A DNA stretch of 64,000 nucleotides from Psoroptes ovis (lineage: Eukaryota > Arthropoda > Arachnida > Sarcoptiformes > Psoroptidae). Each line of letters opens with the position of its first letter. The stretch's first letter is position 1. The DNA lies in the NCBI GenBank assembly GCA_002943765.1, contig PQWQ01000021.1, forward strand, positions 868,001 to 932,000, in the 5' to 3' direction. Made by a program: the position numbers and the translations under genes. Shown here piece by piece: positions 52,001 through 56,300 of this stretch. The notes under the pieces were generated by a model. The model saw nothing but the letters and a program-made list of their open reading frames with translations. It was not told the DNA's origin and made no database searches.

Positions 52001-53060
52001 TAAATGCCGCCATCGGCGCCACCATCACCACCATCATCGTAAATCTAAGCATAATCGACCGACAAGTGAAGATGATGAGGTCGCTGATGTCGTCGATAAT
52101 GATTCATCATATGATTATTCAATGGAGCTAGCATCTAGTCATACATCGGATGATGATGATGACGATGGTCAAGGTGGTAACCCTCCAACTGCCGATGATC
52201 ATTCCAATCATCAATCGGATCTGCTCCGGCATCAACAACAAAATCAAATAAATCAGCTGATCCATGATCAGCAGCGGCAGCGCCACCATGCGGCGCCCAA
52301 CATGACATCAGAACCATCCAGCGATTTGTCATCGTCGAATGCACCGACAGTTATTTATGGTACGACCAACATCAACACCAATACCAATACATTGAATCGT
52401 TCATCACCGTCATATGTTGGCCTACAGAAAGCGCCGATACCGGTACTGTTGAAGCAGACGAACGATGGTCAACATTTGATTGTTGCGCCATCTGGCGCAG
52501 CAGTGGCGCCAACGGCGACAACCACAATGATACAAAGTTCAAATTTGATTGCAATGACTGCTGCAAGTCAAGCTGGTTGCAGCAATGATCAAGTGATTTA
52601 TGGCCACCATCATCCACTACCACAACAGCAACCAACGTTGCAGCAACCAGTCGAACACATTTATTCGTATGCACGTAAATCTAATCATCAGCAATCAGAG
52701 CAACCATCACATTACTCCACATTGGGACCACCACTACCACCGATGCAACCATTGCAGCAACCCTTACCATCAACGATGCAACAACCAATCATGAGACCAA
52801 TGGACGATATCGGATTACCGGCAATGCCACCACCAGTATCGTCCACGATGGCCGCAACGGCCATCGGCGGTACGTTGTATCGGAGCCATTATCCATCGAT
52901 CCGAGAGAATCCGTTGCCAGCGGCCGCAGCGACATGGTCATCGAATCACGTTCGATTGCTGCAACAGCAGCAGCAGCAACAATTGCACCAACAGCCGCAG
53001 CAACATGCAGCGGCGGCGCAATTGTCGCCAGTGAATCAGGGGGAAAAATCTGACCAATAA
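12572..53060 (+). CDS. stan: Flamingo/Starry night/CELSR seven-pass cadherin (8 coding exons)
   Basis: Atypical cadherin and adhesion GPCR of the planar cell polarity pathway, acting at apical cell contacts by homophilic binding and also in axon and dendrite growth. Exons: 12572-16064, 17708-18103, 21683-22299, 22382-22556, 45634-49439, 49539-50047, 50247-50313, 51246-53060. All junctions are GT-AG, phases match and the total is 10,878 nt (3,625 aa), close to Drosophila Flamingo. Order: signal peptide; pro-region ending RHRR (348-351, furin-like); nine cadherin repeats; EGF-like domains and two laminin-G domains; a laminin-type EGF; hormone-receptor domain; GAIN domain; GPS; seven helices; a long tail of about 510 aa. 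Odd points: the GPS reads CSCDRTFGMAVLM, without the His-x-Thr/Ser needed for self-cleavage; intron 4 is about 23 kb; the tail is rich in His and Gln runs. Identity is very secure. 5' UTR exons are not placed. Confidence 0.95.
16065..17707 (+). other. Flamingo intron 1
   Basis: A 1.64-kb intron with donor GTAAGT and acceptor TTAAAAG. It holds one TTAGGTTGTCC MITE (17394-17474), AAGGCTATAGCC palindromes and many CGCAAG words. No gene was seen inside. Confidence 0.8.
17394..17474. mobile_element. TTAGGTTGTCC MITE 5
   Basis: Type B arms: CCGAAAAGTTCTTGCCGAT on the left and CGGCAAAAACTTTCCGGAC on the right. The right end has decayed to ATCCTGAA. Located in Flamingo intron 1. Confidence 0.75.
17708..18103 (+). 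CDS. stan: Flamingo exon 2: cadherin repeat 8
   Basis: Completes the split codon to give DDCNDNPPRF and encodes one cadherin repeat with the ATDADEGANARIDY core. It ends one base into the Asp codon of the next DVNDH motif, at donor GTTAGT. The Ser/Thr-rich insert at about 17890-17985 is longer than usual for a cadherin repeat. Confidence 0.9.
18913..18936. repeat. Perfect GC-rich hairpin
   Basis: GATGGTGGCCA pairs over 11 bp with TGGCCACCATC around a 2-nt gap. Isolated inside Flamingo intron 2. Confidence 0.6.
19521..19612. mobile_element. hAT-type MITE
   Basis: Begins CAGTGATTCTCAACC and ends with the exact complement GGTTGAGAATCACTG, 92 bp in all, with a T20 run and GCGGTGCC inside. CAGTG-TTCTCAA ends are typical of hAT-family elements. 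An 8-bp target duplication is not evident. Confidence 0.75.
20055..20134. mobile_element. TTAGGTTGTCC MITE 6
   Basis: 80 bp, flanked by TA. Type A arms (CCCATAAGTT) surround the type B interior (TTCGATATAACCGG), so arms and centre come from different subfamilies. Confidence 0.8.
20298..20332. repeat. 15-bp perfect hairpin
   Basis: AAATTTGATTGGCCA pairs fully with TGGCCAATCAAATTT around a 5-nt loop. It lies in Flamingo intron 2, 165 bp after a MITE. Confidence 0.65.
20385..20525. repeat. CCCG/CTCGGGC family unit, diverged
   Basis: Contains TTTTTGCTTGC, GACTCGGGC and CCGACTGTTAG in the same order as the units at 8085 and 23045. The left CCCGAG half is partly lost. Confidence 0.4.
20905..21005. 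repeat. Degenerate GGGCCC / GGGTCC palindrome tract
   Basis: A run of overlapping words such as AGGGCCCCGAAGGGTCCC, GGCCCATTTGGTCCCA and TTGGGCCCTAG. Similar tracts occur at 27060-27290 and 29340-29545. Confidence 0.45.
21235..21317. mobile_element. TTAGGTTGTCC MITE 7
   Basis: Type A arms on both sides, with an A-rich centre. TA lies on the left and TG on the right. Located in Flamingo intron 2. Confidence 0.78.
21683..22299 (+). CDS. stan: Flamingo exon 3: cadherin repeat 9 and membrane-proximal linker
   Basis: Begins with the last two bases of Asp, giving DVNDHAPLL. It encodes the ninth cadherin repeat and the conserved Flamingo linker (LFNSVTIRLNRM, FNIQNDHE). It ends in phase 0 at GAG before donor GTAAGT. 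Confidence 0.92.
22382..22556 (+). CDS. stan: Flamingo exon 4: linker end and first EGF-like domain
   Basis: Follows an 82-bp intron. It reads ILPFDDNLCVREPCLNFEEC and then CRCPIGFQG, matching the CELSR segment before the EGF array. It ends one base into a Gly codon at donor GTATGT, upstream of the giant intron. Confidence 0.92.
23045..23205. repeat. CCCGAG/CTCGGGC family unit
   Basis: AACTGTCATAAACGGG, GCTCAGCCCGAG, CGCTCGGGC and CCGACTGTTAG appear in the same order and spacing as at 8085-8258. Confidence 0.5.
23290..23429. repeat. Facing pair of ATTTATGAATGGCC motifs
   Basis: TATTTATGAATAGCTC on + at 23291 and GGGGGCCATTCATAAATTG at 23405 (the motif on -). Both copies are preceded, in their own reading direction, by GTGTAC. 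They are 100 bp apart and point away from each other. Confidence 0.45.
23793..23871. mobile_element. TTAGGTTGTCC MITE 8
   Basis: Type B arms. The right arm has decayed to CTTTCCGTACACCTT. The interior is CTACGATATAACCGG. TA on both sides. Confidence 0.77.
24287..24337. repeat. Inverted pair of CATTCACAAAT motifs
   Basis: CATTCACAAATGCAGTTA at 24287-24304 is the exact reverse complement of TAACTGCATTTGTGAATG at 24320-24337. The 15-bp spacer makes a perfect 18-bp stem. Confidence 0.65.
24825..24895. repeat. GGGAAATTTCCC tract
   Basis: Near-continuous GGGAAATTTCC, GGGAAACTTCCC, GGAAATTTCCCC and GAAAATTTTTC words, each close to a palindrome. Confidence 0.55.
25158..25260. repeat. GGA/GAA triplet microsatellite
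   Basis: About 100 bp of GAG/GAA triplets on +. All reading frames are open but encode only Glu/Lys, Arg or Gly runs, so no gene is called. Confidence 0.85.
25602..25681. mobile_element. TTAGGTTGTCC MITE 9
   Basis: 80 bp, mostly type B arms (left CCGGAAAGTT, right AACTTTTCGG). The left flank is GGGTCCATTCATA, so it appears inserted at the TA inside a copy of the CCATTCATAAAT motif. Confidence 0.78.
25895..25955. repeat. ATATGTGTATAC microsatellite
   Basis: Alternating purine-pyrimidine words (ACACATATATACGTG, ATATGTGTGTATATATG) over about 60 bp. Confidence 0.6.
26162..26222. repeat. Tandem pair of CATTCATAAAT motifs
   Basis: TGGAGCCATTCATAGATTC at 26162 and TGGAGTCATTCATATATTC at 26193: same direction, period 31 bp. 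Confidence 0.55.
26385..26475. repeat. GGGAAATTTCCC tract
   Basis: Words such as GAGAAATTTCGCCGGGAA, GGGAAATTCC, GGAATTTCTC and GAAAATATTCCCG follow one another. Confidence 0.5.
27060..27290. repeat. Mixed GGGCCC and GGGAAATTTCC tract
   Basis: GGCCCCTTTGGGCCC at 27064, then GGGAAGTTTCCCTGGG, TTTTCCCGGGAAGTTTCCC, then GGACCC, CCTAGGGCCC and AAGGCCC near 27245-27282. It joins two degenerate palindrome families. Confidence 0.5.
27516..27596. mobile_element. TTAGGTTGTCC MITE 10
   Basis: 81 bp with TA on both sides. The left arm is CCGAAAAGTTTTTGCTGAT; the right arm has decayed to TTGGCAAAAACTTTCAGG. Confidence 0.76.
28299..28381. mobile_element. TTAGGTTGTCC MITE 11
   Basis: Type A. The left arm is CCCATAAATTCTTGCGG and the right arm CCAGAACTTATGGG, so one arm has drifted. 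A T-rich centre is followed by CAAAAAACGG. Confidence 0.76.
28449..28483. repeat. 15-bp perfect hairpin
   Basis: GCCAAGAAAATCTAT pairs fully with ATAGATTTTCTTGGC around a 5-nt loop, between MITEs 11 and 12. It is not related to their arms. Confidence 0.65.
28565..28644. mobile_element. TTAGGTTGTCC MITE 12
   Basis: 80 bp with TA on both sides. Type A arms with small differences (GTTTTGACCG on the left, CAGCAAAAACTT on the right). Confidence 0.8.
29340..29545. repeat. Degenerate GGCCC / GGTTCT repeat
   Basis: GGTTCT (or GGTTCC) followed by a C-rich GGCCCC word recurs about eight times at irregular spacing over 200 bp. Confidence 0.5.
30093..30125. repeat. 14-bp perfect hairpin
   Basis: GAATCCTTCACCGA pairs fully with TCGGTGAAGGATTC around a 5-nt loop. 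Nothing similar was seen elsewhere in the window. Confidence 0.65.
31054..31083. repeat. GC-rich island family, left end only
   Basis: TACTCGGAAGGCACC then TTTTGGGCACC matches the start of the islands at 3203 and 40014. No right end was seen. Confidence 0.4.
31116..31160. repeat. CCT triplet microsatellite
   Basis: About 45 bp of CTC/TCC triplets, the complement type of the 25158 repeat. Confidence 0.75.
31334..31358. repeat. Poly-T run
   Basis: T25 between two GGGAAATTTCC-like words (ACGGGAA before it, TTTCCGGGGAA after it). Confidence 0.75.
31438..31517. mobile_element. TTAGGTTGTCC MITE 13
   Basis: 80 bp with TA on both sides. Type A arms: left CCCATAAGTTCTTGCTG, right CGACAAAACTTATAGG. 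The centre is nearly the same as in MITE 14, 190 bp away. Confidence 0.78.
31633..31711. mobile_element. TTAGGTTGTCC MITE 14, co-varying arms
   Basis: The left arm carries CATAAATTCTTGCC and the right arm GGCAAGAATTTATAGG. The usual AAGTTC/GAACTT pair is changed on both sides so pairing is kept. Confidence 0.78.
32145..32260. repeat. GGGAAATTTCCC tract
   Basis: GAGAAATTTTCTCGG, GGGGAAATTTTCCTGG and TGGGAAATTTCTC words in sequence. Confidence 0.5.
34196..34276. mobile_element. TTAGGTTGTCC MITE 15
   Basis: 81 bp with TA on both sides and nearly perfect type A arms, so probably one of the younger copies. Confidence 0.82.
35367..35448. mobile_element. TTAGGTTGTCC MITE 16
   Basis: Type A arms. 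The right arm ends ACTTATGGGACAACCTAA and is followed by TATTTATGAATC, so it too sits beside an ATTTATGAAT motif. Confidence 0.78.
36213..36292. mobile_element. TTAGGTTGTCC MITE 17
   Basis: 80 bp with TA on both sides. A third arm type: left CCGGTAAATT, right AACTTATCGG. The interior is ATATCTTAGCGAATAATG, the type B module. Confidence 0.77.
36560..36660. repeat. GGGAAATTTCCC tract
   Basis: Repeated GAATATTC, GAAAATTTCCGAGAAAC, CTCGAGAAATATTTCTC and CCAGGAAATTTCTG words. Confidence 0.5.
37133..37211. mobile_element. TTAGGTTGTCC MITE 18
   Basis: 79 bp with TA on both sides. Strong type A arms with one change (GGCAACAACTT). Confidence 0.82.
37282..37356. repeat. GC-rich palindromic island, copy 3
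   Basis: Starts TACTCGGCA and ends CCGAGCGCAAAC. CTCGG/CCGAG close the fold, and CCATGG at both 37309 and 37324 can form an inner stem. Confidence 0.5.
37546..37627. mobile_element. TTAGGTTGTCC-type MITE 19, ancient
   Basis: Weak inverted repeat: AGGAGTCGTCCGAAAAATTG on the left, CAGAACTTTAAGGACAACCC on the right. The interior is unlike the main types. Confidence 0.5.
37920..38045. repeat. GGGAAATTTCCC tract
   Basis: GAAATTTTCTCAGAAAC, TTCCCGGGAACC and GAAATTCCCGAAAAATTTCC words over about 125 bp. Confidence 0.5.
38191..38283. mobile_element. TTAGGTTGTCC-type MITE 20, ancient
   Basis: Ends TGCTGTCCGAAAAATTCTG and ACGACTTTCCGGACAGCC. Longer (about 93 bp) and with a unique centre. Confidence 0.5.
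38971..39050. mobile_element. TTAGGTTGTCC MITE 21
   Basis: 80 bp with TA on both sides. Perfect type A outer arms enclose the type B interior (ATATCGTAGATAATAATTGG). Confidence 0.83.
39229..39270. repeat. Inverted pair of CATTCATAAAT motifs
   Basis: ATCATTCATAAATGA at 39229-39243 is the exact complement of TCATTTATGAATGAT at 39256-39270, with a 12-bp spacer. Confidence 0.65.
39470..39600. repeat. GGGAAATTTCCC tract
   Basis: GGAAAATTTCCCGG, AACTTCCCGAGAAAC and GAGAAATTTCCTCGG words over about 130 bp. Confidence 0.5.
40011..40114. repeat. GC-rich cloverleaf island, best copy
   Basis: The outer stem CGATCGGC (40013-40020) pairs with GCCGATCG (40102-40109). Three arms lie inside: GGCGCC/GGCGCC with a 5-nt loop (40022-40038), CAATGG/CCATTG with a 7-nt loop (40045-40063), and AAGCG/CGCTT with a 4-nt loop (40082-40095). 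It is not a tRNA: no anticodon stem or T-loop consensus is present. Confidence 0.6.
41255..41460. repeat. GGGAAATTTCCC tract, longest
   Basis: About 200 bp built almost only of GGAAAATTTCC, GGGGAAATTTTC, TGGGAAATTTC and CGGGAAATTTCCC words. Read on -, it gives a meaningless Lys/Phe/Arg-rich frame. Confidence 0.6.
41930..42075. repeat. GGGAAATTTCCC tract
   Basis: GAGAAATTTTTCGG, TGGGAAACTTCCCC and CTCGGGAATTTTTC words over about 145 bp. Confidence 0.55.
42298..42381. mobile_element. TTAGGTTGTCC-type MITE 22, diverged
   Basis: Ends TTAGGCTGTCCACAAAGTTC and GAACTTTTCGGACGACCC. The centre, AATGGACTTTTCCATT, is a separate small hairpin. Confidence 0.6.
42793..42825. repeat. CCT triplet microsatellite
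   Basis: A short run of CTC/TCC triplets. Confidence 0.7.
42973..43053. mobile_element. TTAGGTTGTCC MITE 23
   Basis: 81 bp with TA on both sides. Arms CCGATAAGTT and AACTTATTGG form a third, intermediate arm type. Confidence 0.8.
43073..43099. repeat. 12-bp perfect hairpin
   Basis: AAAGTGCCGAAA pairs fully with TTTCGGCACTTT around a 3-nt loop, 20 bp after MITE 23. Confidence 0.6.
43389..43470. mobile_element. TTAGGTTGTCC-type MITE 24, long-interior type
   Basis: Outer GTCCGAAAAGT and ACTTTTCGGACAACC. The non-palindromic centre contains TGTGCATGACTAATGATT and is related to MITEs 27 and 28. Confidence 0.62.
43552..43630. mobile_element. TTAGGTTGTCC MITE 25
   Basis: 79 bp with TA on both sides. 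Near-perfect type A arms. Confidence 0.82.
43988..44070. mobile_element. TTAGGTTGTCC MITE 26
   Basis: Type A arms with scattered changes (left CTTACCG, right CCGTCAAAACTT). TA only on the right. Confidence 0.77.
44198..44278. mobile_element. TTAGGTTGTCC MITE 27, long-interior type
   Basis: Type B ends enclose a non-palindromic centre with TCATGCACAACTG and GATTAAGCCGAATG. This centre, inverted, matches MITE 28. Confidence 0.72.
45060..45115. repeat. GGGAAATTTCCC tract
   Basis: TCGGGAAATTTTCCCG and similar words. Further tracts follow at 45250-45380 and 45485-45580, up to the exon 5 acceptor region. Confidence 0.5.
45634..49439 (+). CDS. stan: Flamingo exon 5: EGF, laminin-G, HormR, GAIN and GPS
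   Basis: One 3.8-kb exon. In order: EGF-like domains (CDIEINLCFSNPC...), laminin-G 1 (FTPGSYLTFSSLKQRYRLNI, NGLLLYNGR), an EGF (CNSPDGGECVDSWNNYVC), laminin-G 2, two EGFs, a laminin-type EGF (CNKTTGQCSC, CRPGVIGRRCDQC), a hormone-receptor domain (IWWERTAYGQ ... GWQKPDLFAC) and a GAIN domain with a Gln-rich insertion. It ends in the GPS region CSCDRTFGMAVLMD, just before the first helix. The end is phase 0 at GAT, donor GTAAGT. Confidence 0.94.
49539..50047 (+). CDS. stan: Flamingo exon 6: transmembrane helices 1-4
   Basis: Follows a 99-bp intron. Four hydrophobic helices are visible, including ILSMISIITLLIIWLIL (TM1), a second with FCLFLTESIYLLSI, a third with FQCLFTWLLIDSIHLY, and YYFMGYGLAAIIVALSVGV (TM4). 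It ends with two bases of a Phe codon at donor GTAAGT. Confidence 0.92.
50048..50246 (+). other. Flamingo intron 6 filled by a GGGAAATTTCCC tract
   Basis: A 199-bp intron. The part at 50060-50145 is a run of GGGAAGTTTTCCC, GGAAAATTTCCC and CCAGAAAGTTTCC words, so this repeat tolerates, or arose inside, a short intron. Confidence 0.75.
50247..50313 (+). CDS. stan: Flamingo exon 7: 67-bp microexon, extracellular loop 2 and TM5
   Basis: The first base completes Phe, giving NHLFCFISIYEGVIWGLVMPLCVIII. The Cys is the conserved loop-2 cysteine. It ends in phase 0 at donor GTAAGT. Confidence 0.88.
50314..51245 (+). other. Flamingo intron 7
   Basis: A 932-bp intron with one long-interior MITE (51071-51152), a short CCT-rich stretch and AT-rich sequence. 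No gene seen. Confidence 0.75.
51071..51152. mobile_element. TTAGGTTGTCC-type MITE 28, long-interior type
   Basis: Ends TTAGACAAGTCCGAAAAGTT and AACTTTTCGGACAACCTA. The centre (CATTAGGCTTAATCC ... GGTCATGAAAATCGG) is the reverse complement of the centre of MITE 27. Confidence 0.68.
51246..53060 (+). CDS. stan: Flamingo exon 8: TM5-TM7 and cytoplasmic tail
   Basis: Encodes the rest of TM5, TM6 (LWLSIVAVPLLVLLWILALLS), TM7 (YYSLTTIACSSYLFVSYCLM) and the MNRRIRRNLWFKC start of the tail. About 510 residues of tail follow, rich in Gln, Ser and Pro, with a His/Lys/Arg block at about 3257-3285 and acidic DDDDD stretches. The stop TAA is at 53058-53060. Confidence 0.93.
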   Translation: MNLFVFMLSIQISIKFNKGTSNICDYYGNNLRTSLWLSIVAVPLLVLLWILALLSINDQLDELYLYYSLTTIACSSYLFVSYCLMNRRIRRNLWFKCRLLTSWSSHNDQRSSNNAIDIGGHGIGGSTDESFSATRTSVTSRNGLQQLQQQQGYYHSGSTFDVYGLNRPQQQQPNIHQNPIESSQMAAIIPDSSTTTSRSTLTKDSTGIVEPTDDGHGSMDGSNIGTTTDDRSDHGFRHGHHHKRHKHHKHHHKCRHRRHHHHHHRKSKHNRPTSEDDEVADVVDNDSSYDYSMELASSHTSDDDDDDGQGGNPPTADDHSNHQSDLLRHQQQNQINQLIHDQQRQRHHAAPNMTSEPSSDLSSSNAPTVIYGTTNINTNTNTLNRSSPSYVGLQKAPIPVLLKQTNDGQHLIVAPSGAAVAPTATTTMIQSSNLIAMTAASQAGCSNDQVIYGHHHPLPQQQPTLQQPVEHIYSYARKSNHQQSEQPSHYSTLGPPLPPMQPLQQPLPSTMQQPIMRPMDDIGLPAMPPPVSSTMAATAIGGTLYRSHYPSIRENPLPAAAATWSSNHVRLLQQQQQQQLHQQPQQHAAAAQLSPVNQGEKSDQ

Positions 53061-53124
53061 CCGACTGTTTTGACCGATAAGTCACATATGTTGATATGTT
53101 TTGTACAAAGATAGAAAATTTTCA

Positions 53125-53130
53125 TTTATT
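53125..53130 (-). terminator. Poly(A) signal, POLR3A
   Basis: TTTATT on + (AATAAA on -), 184 nt beyond the POLR3A stop codon. Confidence 0.5.
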
Positions 53131-53256
53131 TTTTGCCATTCATTCGATTCACTTGTTCAAATATCACAAATCATTTTCATTTGTTCAATATCCACCACCA
53201 CACCACACTTGTCACTTGTCATTTTTTTTCAAATTTTTTTGATTAATCAATTTTCA

Positions 53257-53270
53257 AATAAATAAATAAA
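53257..53270 (+). terminator. Poly(A) signals, Flamingo
   Basis: Three overlapping AATAAA hexamers about 200 nt after the Flamingo stop codon. Confidence 0.6.
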
Positions 53271-53313
53271 CCAATCAAATCAATGTGTTTTACCAGTCAA
53301 AATTTGTGTGATT

Positions 53314-56300
53314 TTACAAGTCAATATCATCAAATACACCGATCCTGGACGACTGACCAACACCGCTGCGACACTTGTAATCAATACTTCGACCTAGCCT
53401 TGGCAGCGTCTGCGACCGTAAATCTGGTATAATATCAAAGAACCCGGTACCCATTTTGGTCGGTGCACCGACAATAATACATTCAGAAGCTCCAAGTAAG
53501 TAATCACGATTATTATAATACGAAGCTTCATAAAGGTTATCGATGGTTCGTTCGAACTGTGGGTAAGTAAGTAAATAAAGTGTTAATTGAATTAAGGTCA
53601 AAGGTCAATCGAAGACTCACCGAAGCCATTTTAATTGTTGAACTTTTAACTTTTGAAAATCCTGACCTTGTCATACCGACAACATGACCCGATGCTGTCA
53701 TTGTATCGGCAAGTAGCATCAAATGTCGTTCATCGATCGTAATCCCGTGACCTTTCATCGTCGTCTTGATTTCACTGATAATCGTTTGTCGAGCTGCTTC
53801 GATACCAAGTACGGCTGCTACCTCGTGGATGTTATTCGAAACAGTACGGCGTGGATCAATGCCATCGGTACCGAGTACATTCAAGAAGCCATTACCTTCA
53901 ATCATTAGGTAATATTTACCAGCATCTTCATGTATCGTTACACGTTGTACATGGCGATTACCCGATATGAACACTTTGGCAAGGTCATTTTCAAACATTC
54001 GTGGCAGATAAATCATGTGTTTAATGTTTGGAAATATTTTCACATAAGGATATAGGACCTTGCATATATCGGGTTTTAGCTGGGCCGTAATAGCATCTTC
54101 AATCATTTGTTCGCTCAGATGTAGCTGTCGATAGACTGATTGATTCAGTTTCAATATGAAACACAGCTGACCATCCACAAAGGTTTGATAGATTTTTTCG
54201 CAAATTTGGTCCAAATATACGTTTTCAATGCGCAACTTGACCGATTCAGCCAGCTCCACTGAGCTTGCATTGGTCAAATGTGCATTTATGAACGGGGTCG
54301 ATGGATTTTTGGTCGCATTTATAATCTCGGTAATACGTGGTACACCTTGCGTAATGTTCATCGATGCTACACCGGCAAAATGAAATGTTTTCAGTGTCAT
54401 TTGGGTGGTTGGTTCACCGATTGATTGAGCACAAATTGCACCGATTGCTGTGCCTGGATCGATTTTTGATTCCAGCAATTTACGGCGGATACGCTGTAGA
54501 AATGTTTCAAGGTGCTCGGCACAAATATGCATCAGCTTGCGATTGAATCGACGCTGAAGGCTTTCGACCTTTTCCAACCGCTTGAATATGGTTTCGTTGA
54601 AAAATTTCCACAATTTTTCCATATAAAACGGTATAATTGTCTGTATGAATTCGGGTCGTTTCAATATATTCCCTATGGTCGATCGTATTTGTTCAAGGGT
54701 CAATGAGGGCTGATCTGAATGCCGATTCAACGACAACAAATGATTCCAATAATATTCAAAATCAGCGAATAAATCATTCGTTTCAATGTTGATCGGATCC
54801 AAATGATCATCTCCATAATCGAATTGAATAATTTCACCATCTGAATTACGAACCGAATAATCATAGTGGACAACTAAATCTTCAAGGCCTTTGATCAGCC
54901 GCCGTTGCATGTACCCAGTTTCAGCCGTCTTTACGGCCGTATCCAGCAGCCCTTCACGGCCGGCCATTGCATGGAAAAAAAATTCAAACGGATCGAGGCC
55001 TGAATAAAATGAATTCGCAACGAAACCCCTGGCTTTCGGTGATCGATCAGCGAAATTAAAATGTGGCAATACACGTTTATTAAAACCTTCGGGTACCCGT
55101 TGATTACGAATCGATTGTTGCCCTACGCATACAGCCATTTGTGAAATGTTAATATATGAGCCTTTTGATCCACAATTGGCCATGACCAATGGGGAATTAC
55201 GATGACTAAGCTGTTTGATGCAAGCATTACCGGCATGGTCACGTATTTGTGACAATTCCTTTAAAATCAACGATTCAAGCGTTTGTTCTCGGGTCAATCC
55301 AGTTATAGGGTTCAATATACCCCGATTAAAGCGGTCGATATAGCCTTCGACATTGCGGTAACCATTCGATACCAGTTGTTGTTTTTGATCAATAAGGGTT
55401 TTAGTAGGTGTGACATCATCGATACCTATGGAGAATCCATAGTTCGTAATGTAAAAACTCGAAAGCCGACACAGCCGTATCATGGCATCGATCGACTCTT
55501 GGGAACTATACTCTTTGAGTATCAGGTAGAATATATTCTTCTTCGAACCACCGCCGATCACCGATTTGTCCAGGGTACCGCTGATCAGTTCACTGTTGTG
55601 GATCCATATGTCTGTGGGCCCGCAGGGCGAAATGTTTGAAATTAATTCGAATTAGAATCAATCGAAATCTATGAAATATCAAAGGTACTTACAGCCTTCA
55701 TTCAAACAAAATTCTTCATCCTTGGTGTACGATTTCAGCTTGGCTTTCAAATTCAACGAACATCGACAATGTTCGAATGGTTTCAATATCATACTGATGA
55801 TTTGTTTACCAGTCCACAGACGCTGTGGTCTCAATATGGCCGGCTGCGGTAGTCGCAGCTTACGTCGACAATCGCTACGGCTGCTGTCCAGTAGCATTCC
55901 AATCAGCTGATTAAACTCGTTACGATTATAAAATGTATCACGTTTGGTCATCAAATAAATGGATGTAATGAAATCCTGAATGGGCGATATGACTGGCTCA
56001 CCGTTGCGGGGCGATGTTAAATTGAATTTCGATTGCATAAGAATGGCCGCTTCAGCTTTAGCCTCTTCGGTTTGCATAAAATGAACATTCATTTCATCAC
56101 CATCAAAATCGGCATTGTAAGGTGAACAAACACATTCATTGAATTTAAATGTATAATCTTTATGGATTCGTACCCTATGACACATGATCGACAACCGATG
56201 CAGTGATGGCTGGCGATTGAATAGGACATAATCTCCATTGATCATATGCCGCAAGACTAAATCACCGATTTGTAGCTTATTTGCAAAATGTTTACGATCA

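Larger units (their letters stand above)
53061..53313. other. Convergent 3' intergenic strip, Flamingo/POLR3A
   Basis: 253 bp between the two stop codons. The + strand AATAAA run lies at 53257-53270 and a - strand AATAAA at 53130-53125, so the two predicted 3' UTRs overlap by about 130 bp. No MITE inside. Confidence 0.65.

Noticed and set aside
12572..53060. Several separate genes (cadherin fragments, an EGF/laminin protein, a GPCR)
   Set aside because: All seven junctions are GT-AG with compatible phases and rebuild the CELSR domain order, so it is one gene.
54284..54302. ATTTATGAACGGGG copy of the dispersed motif inside POLR3A
   Set aside because: It encodes conserved residues (PFINAH on -), so the resemblance is likely coincidence.
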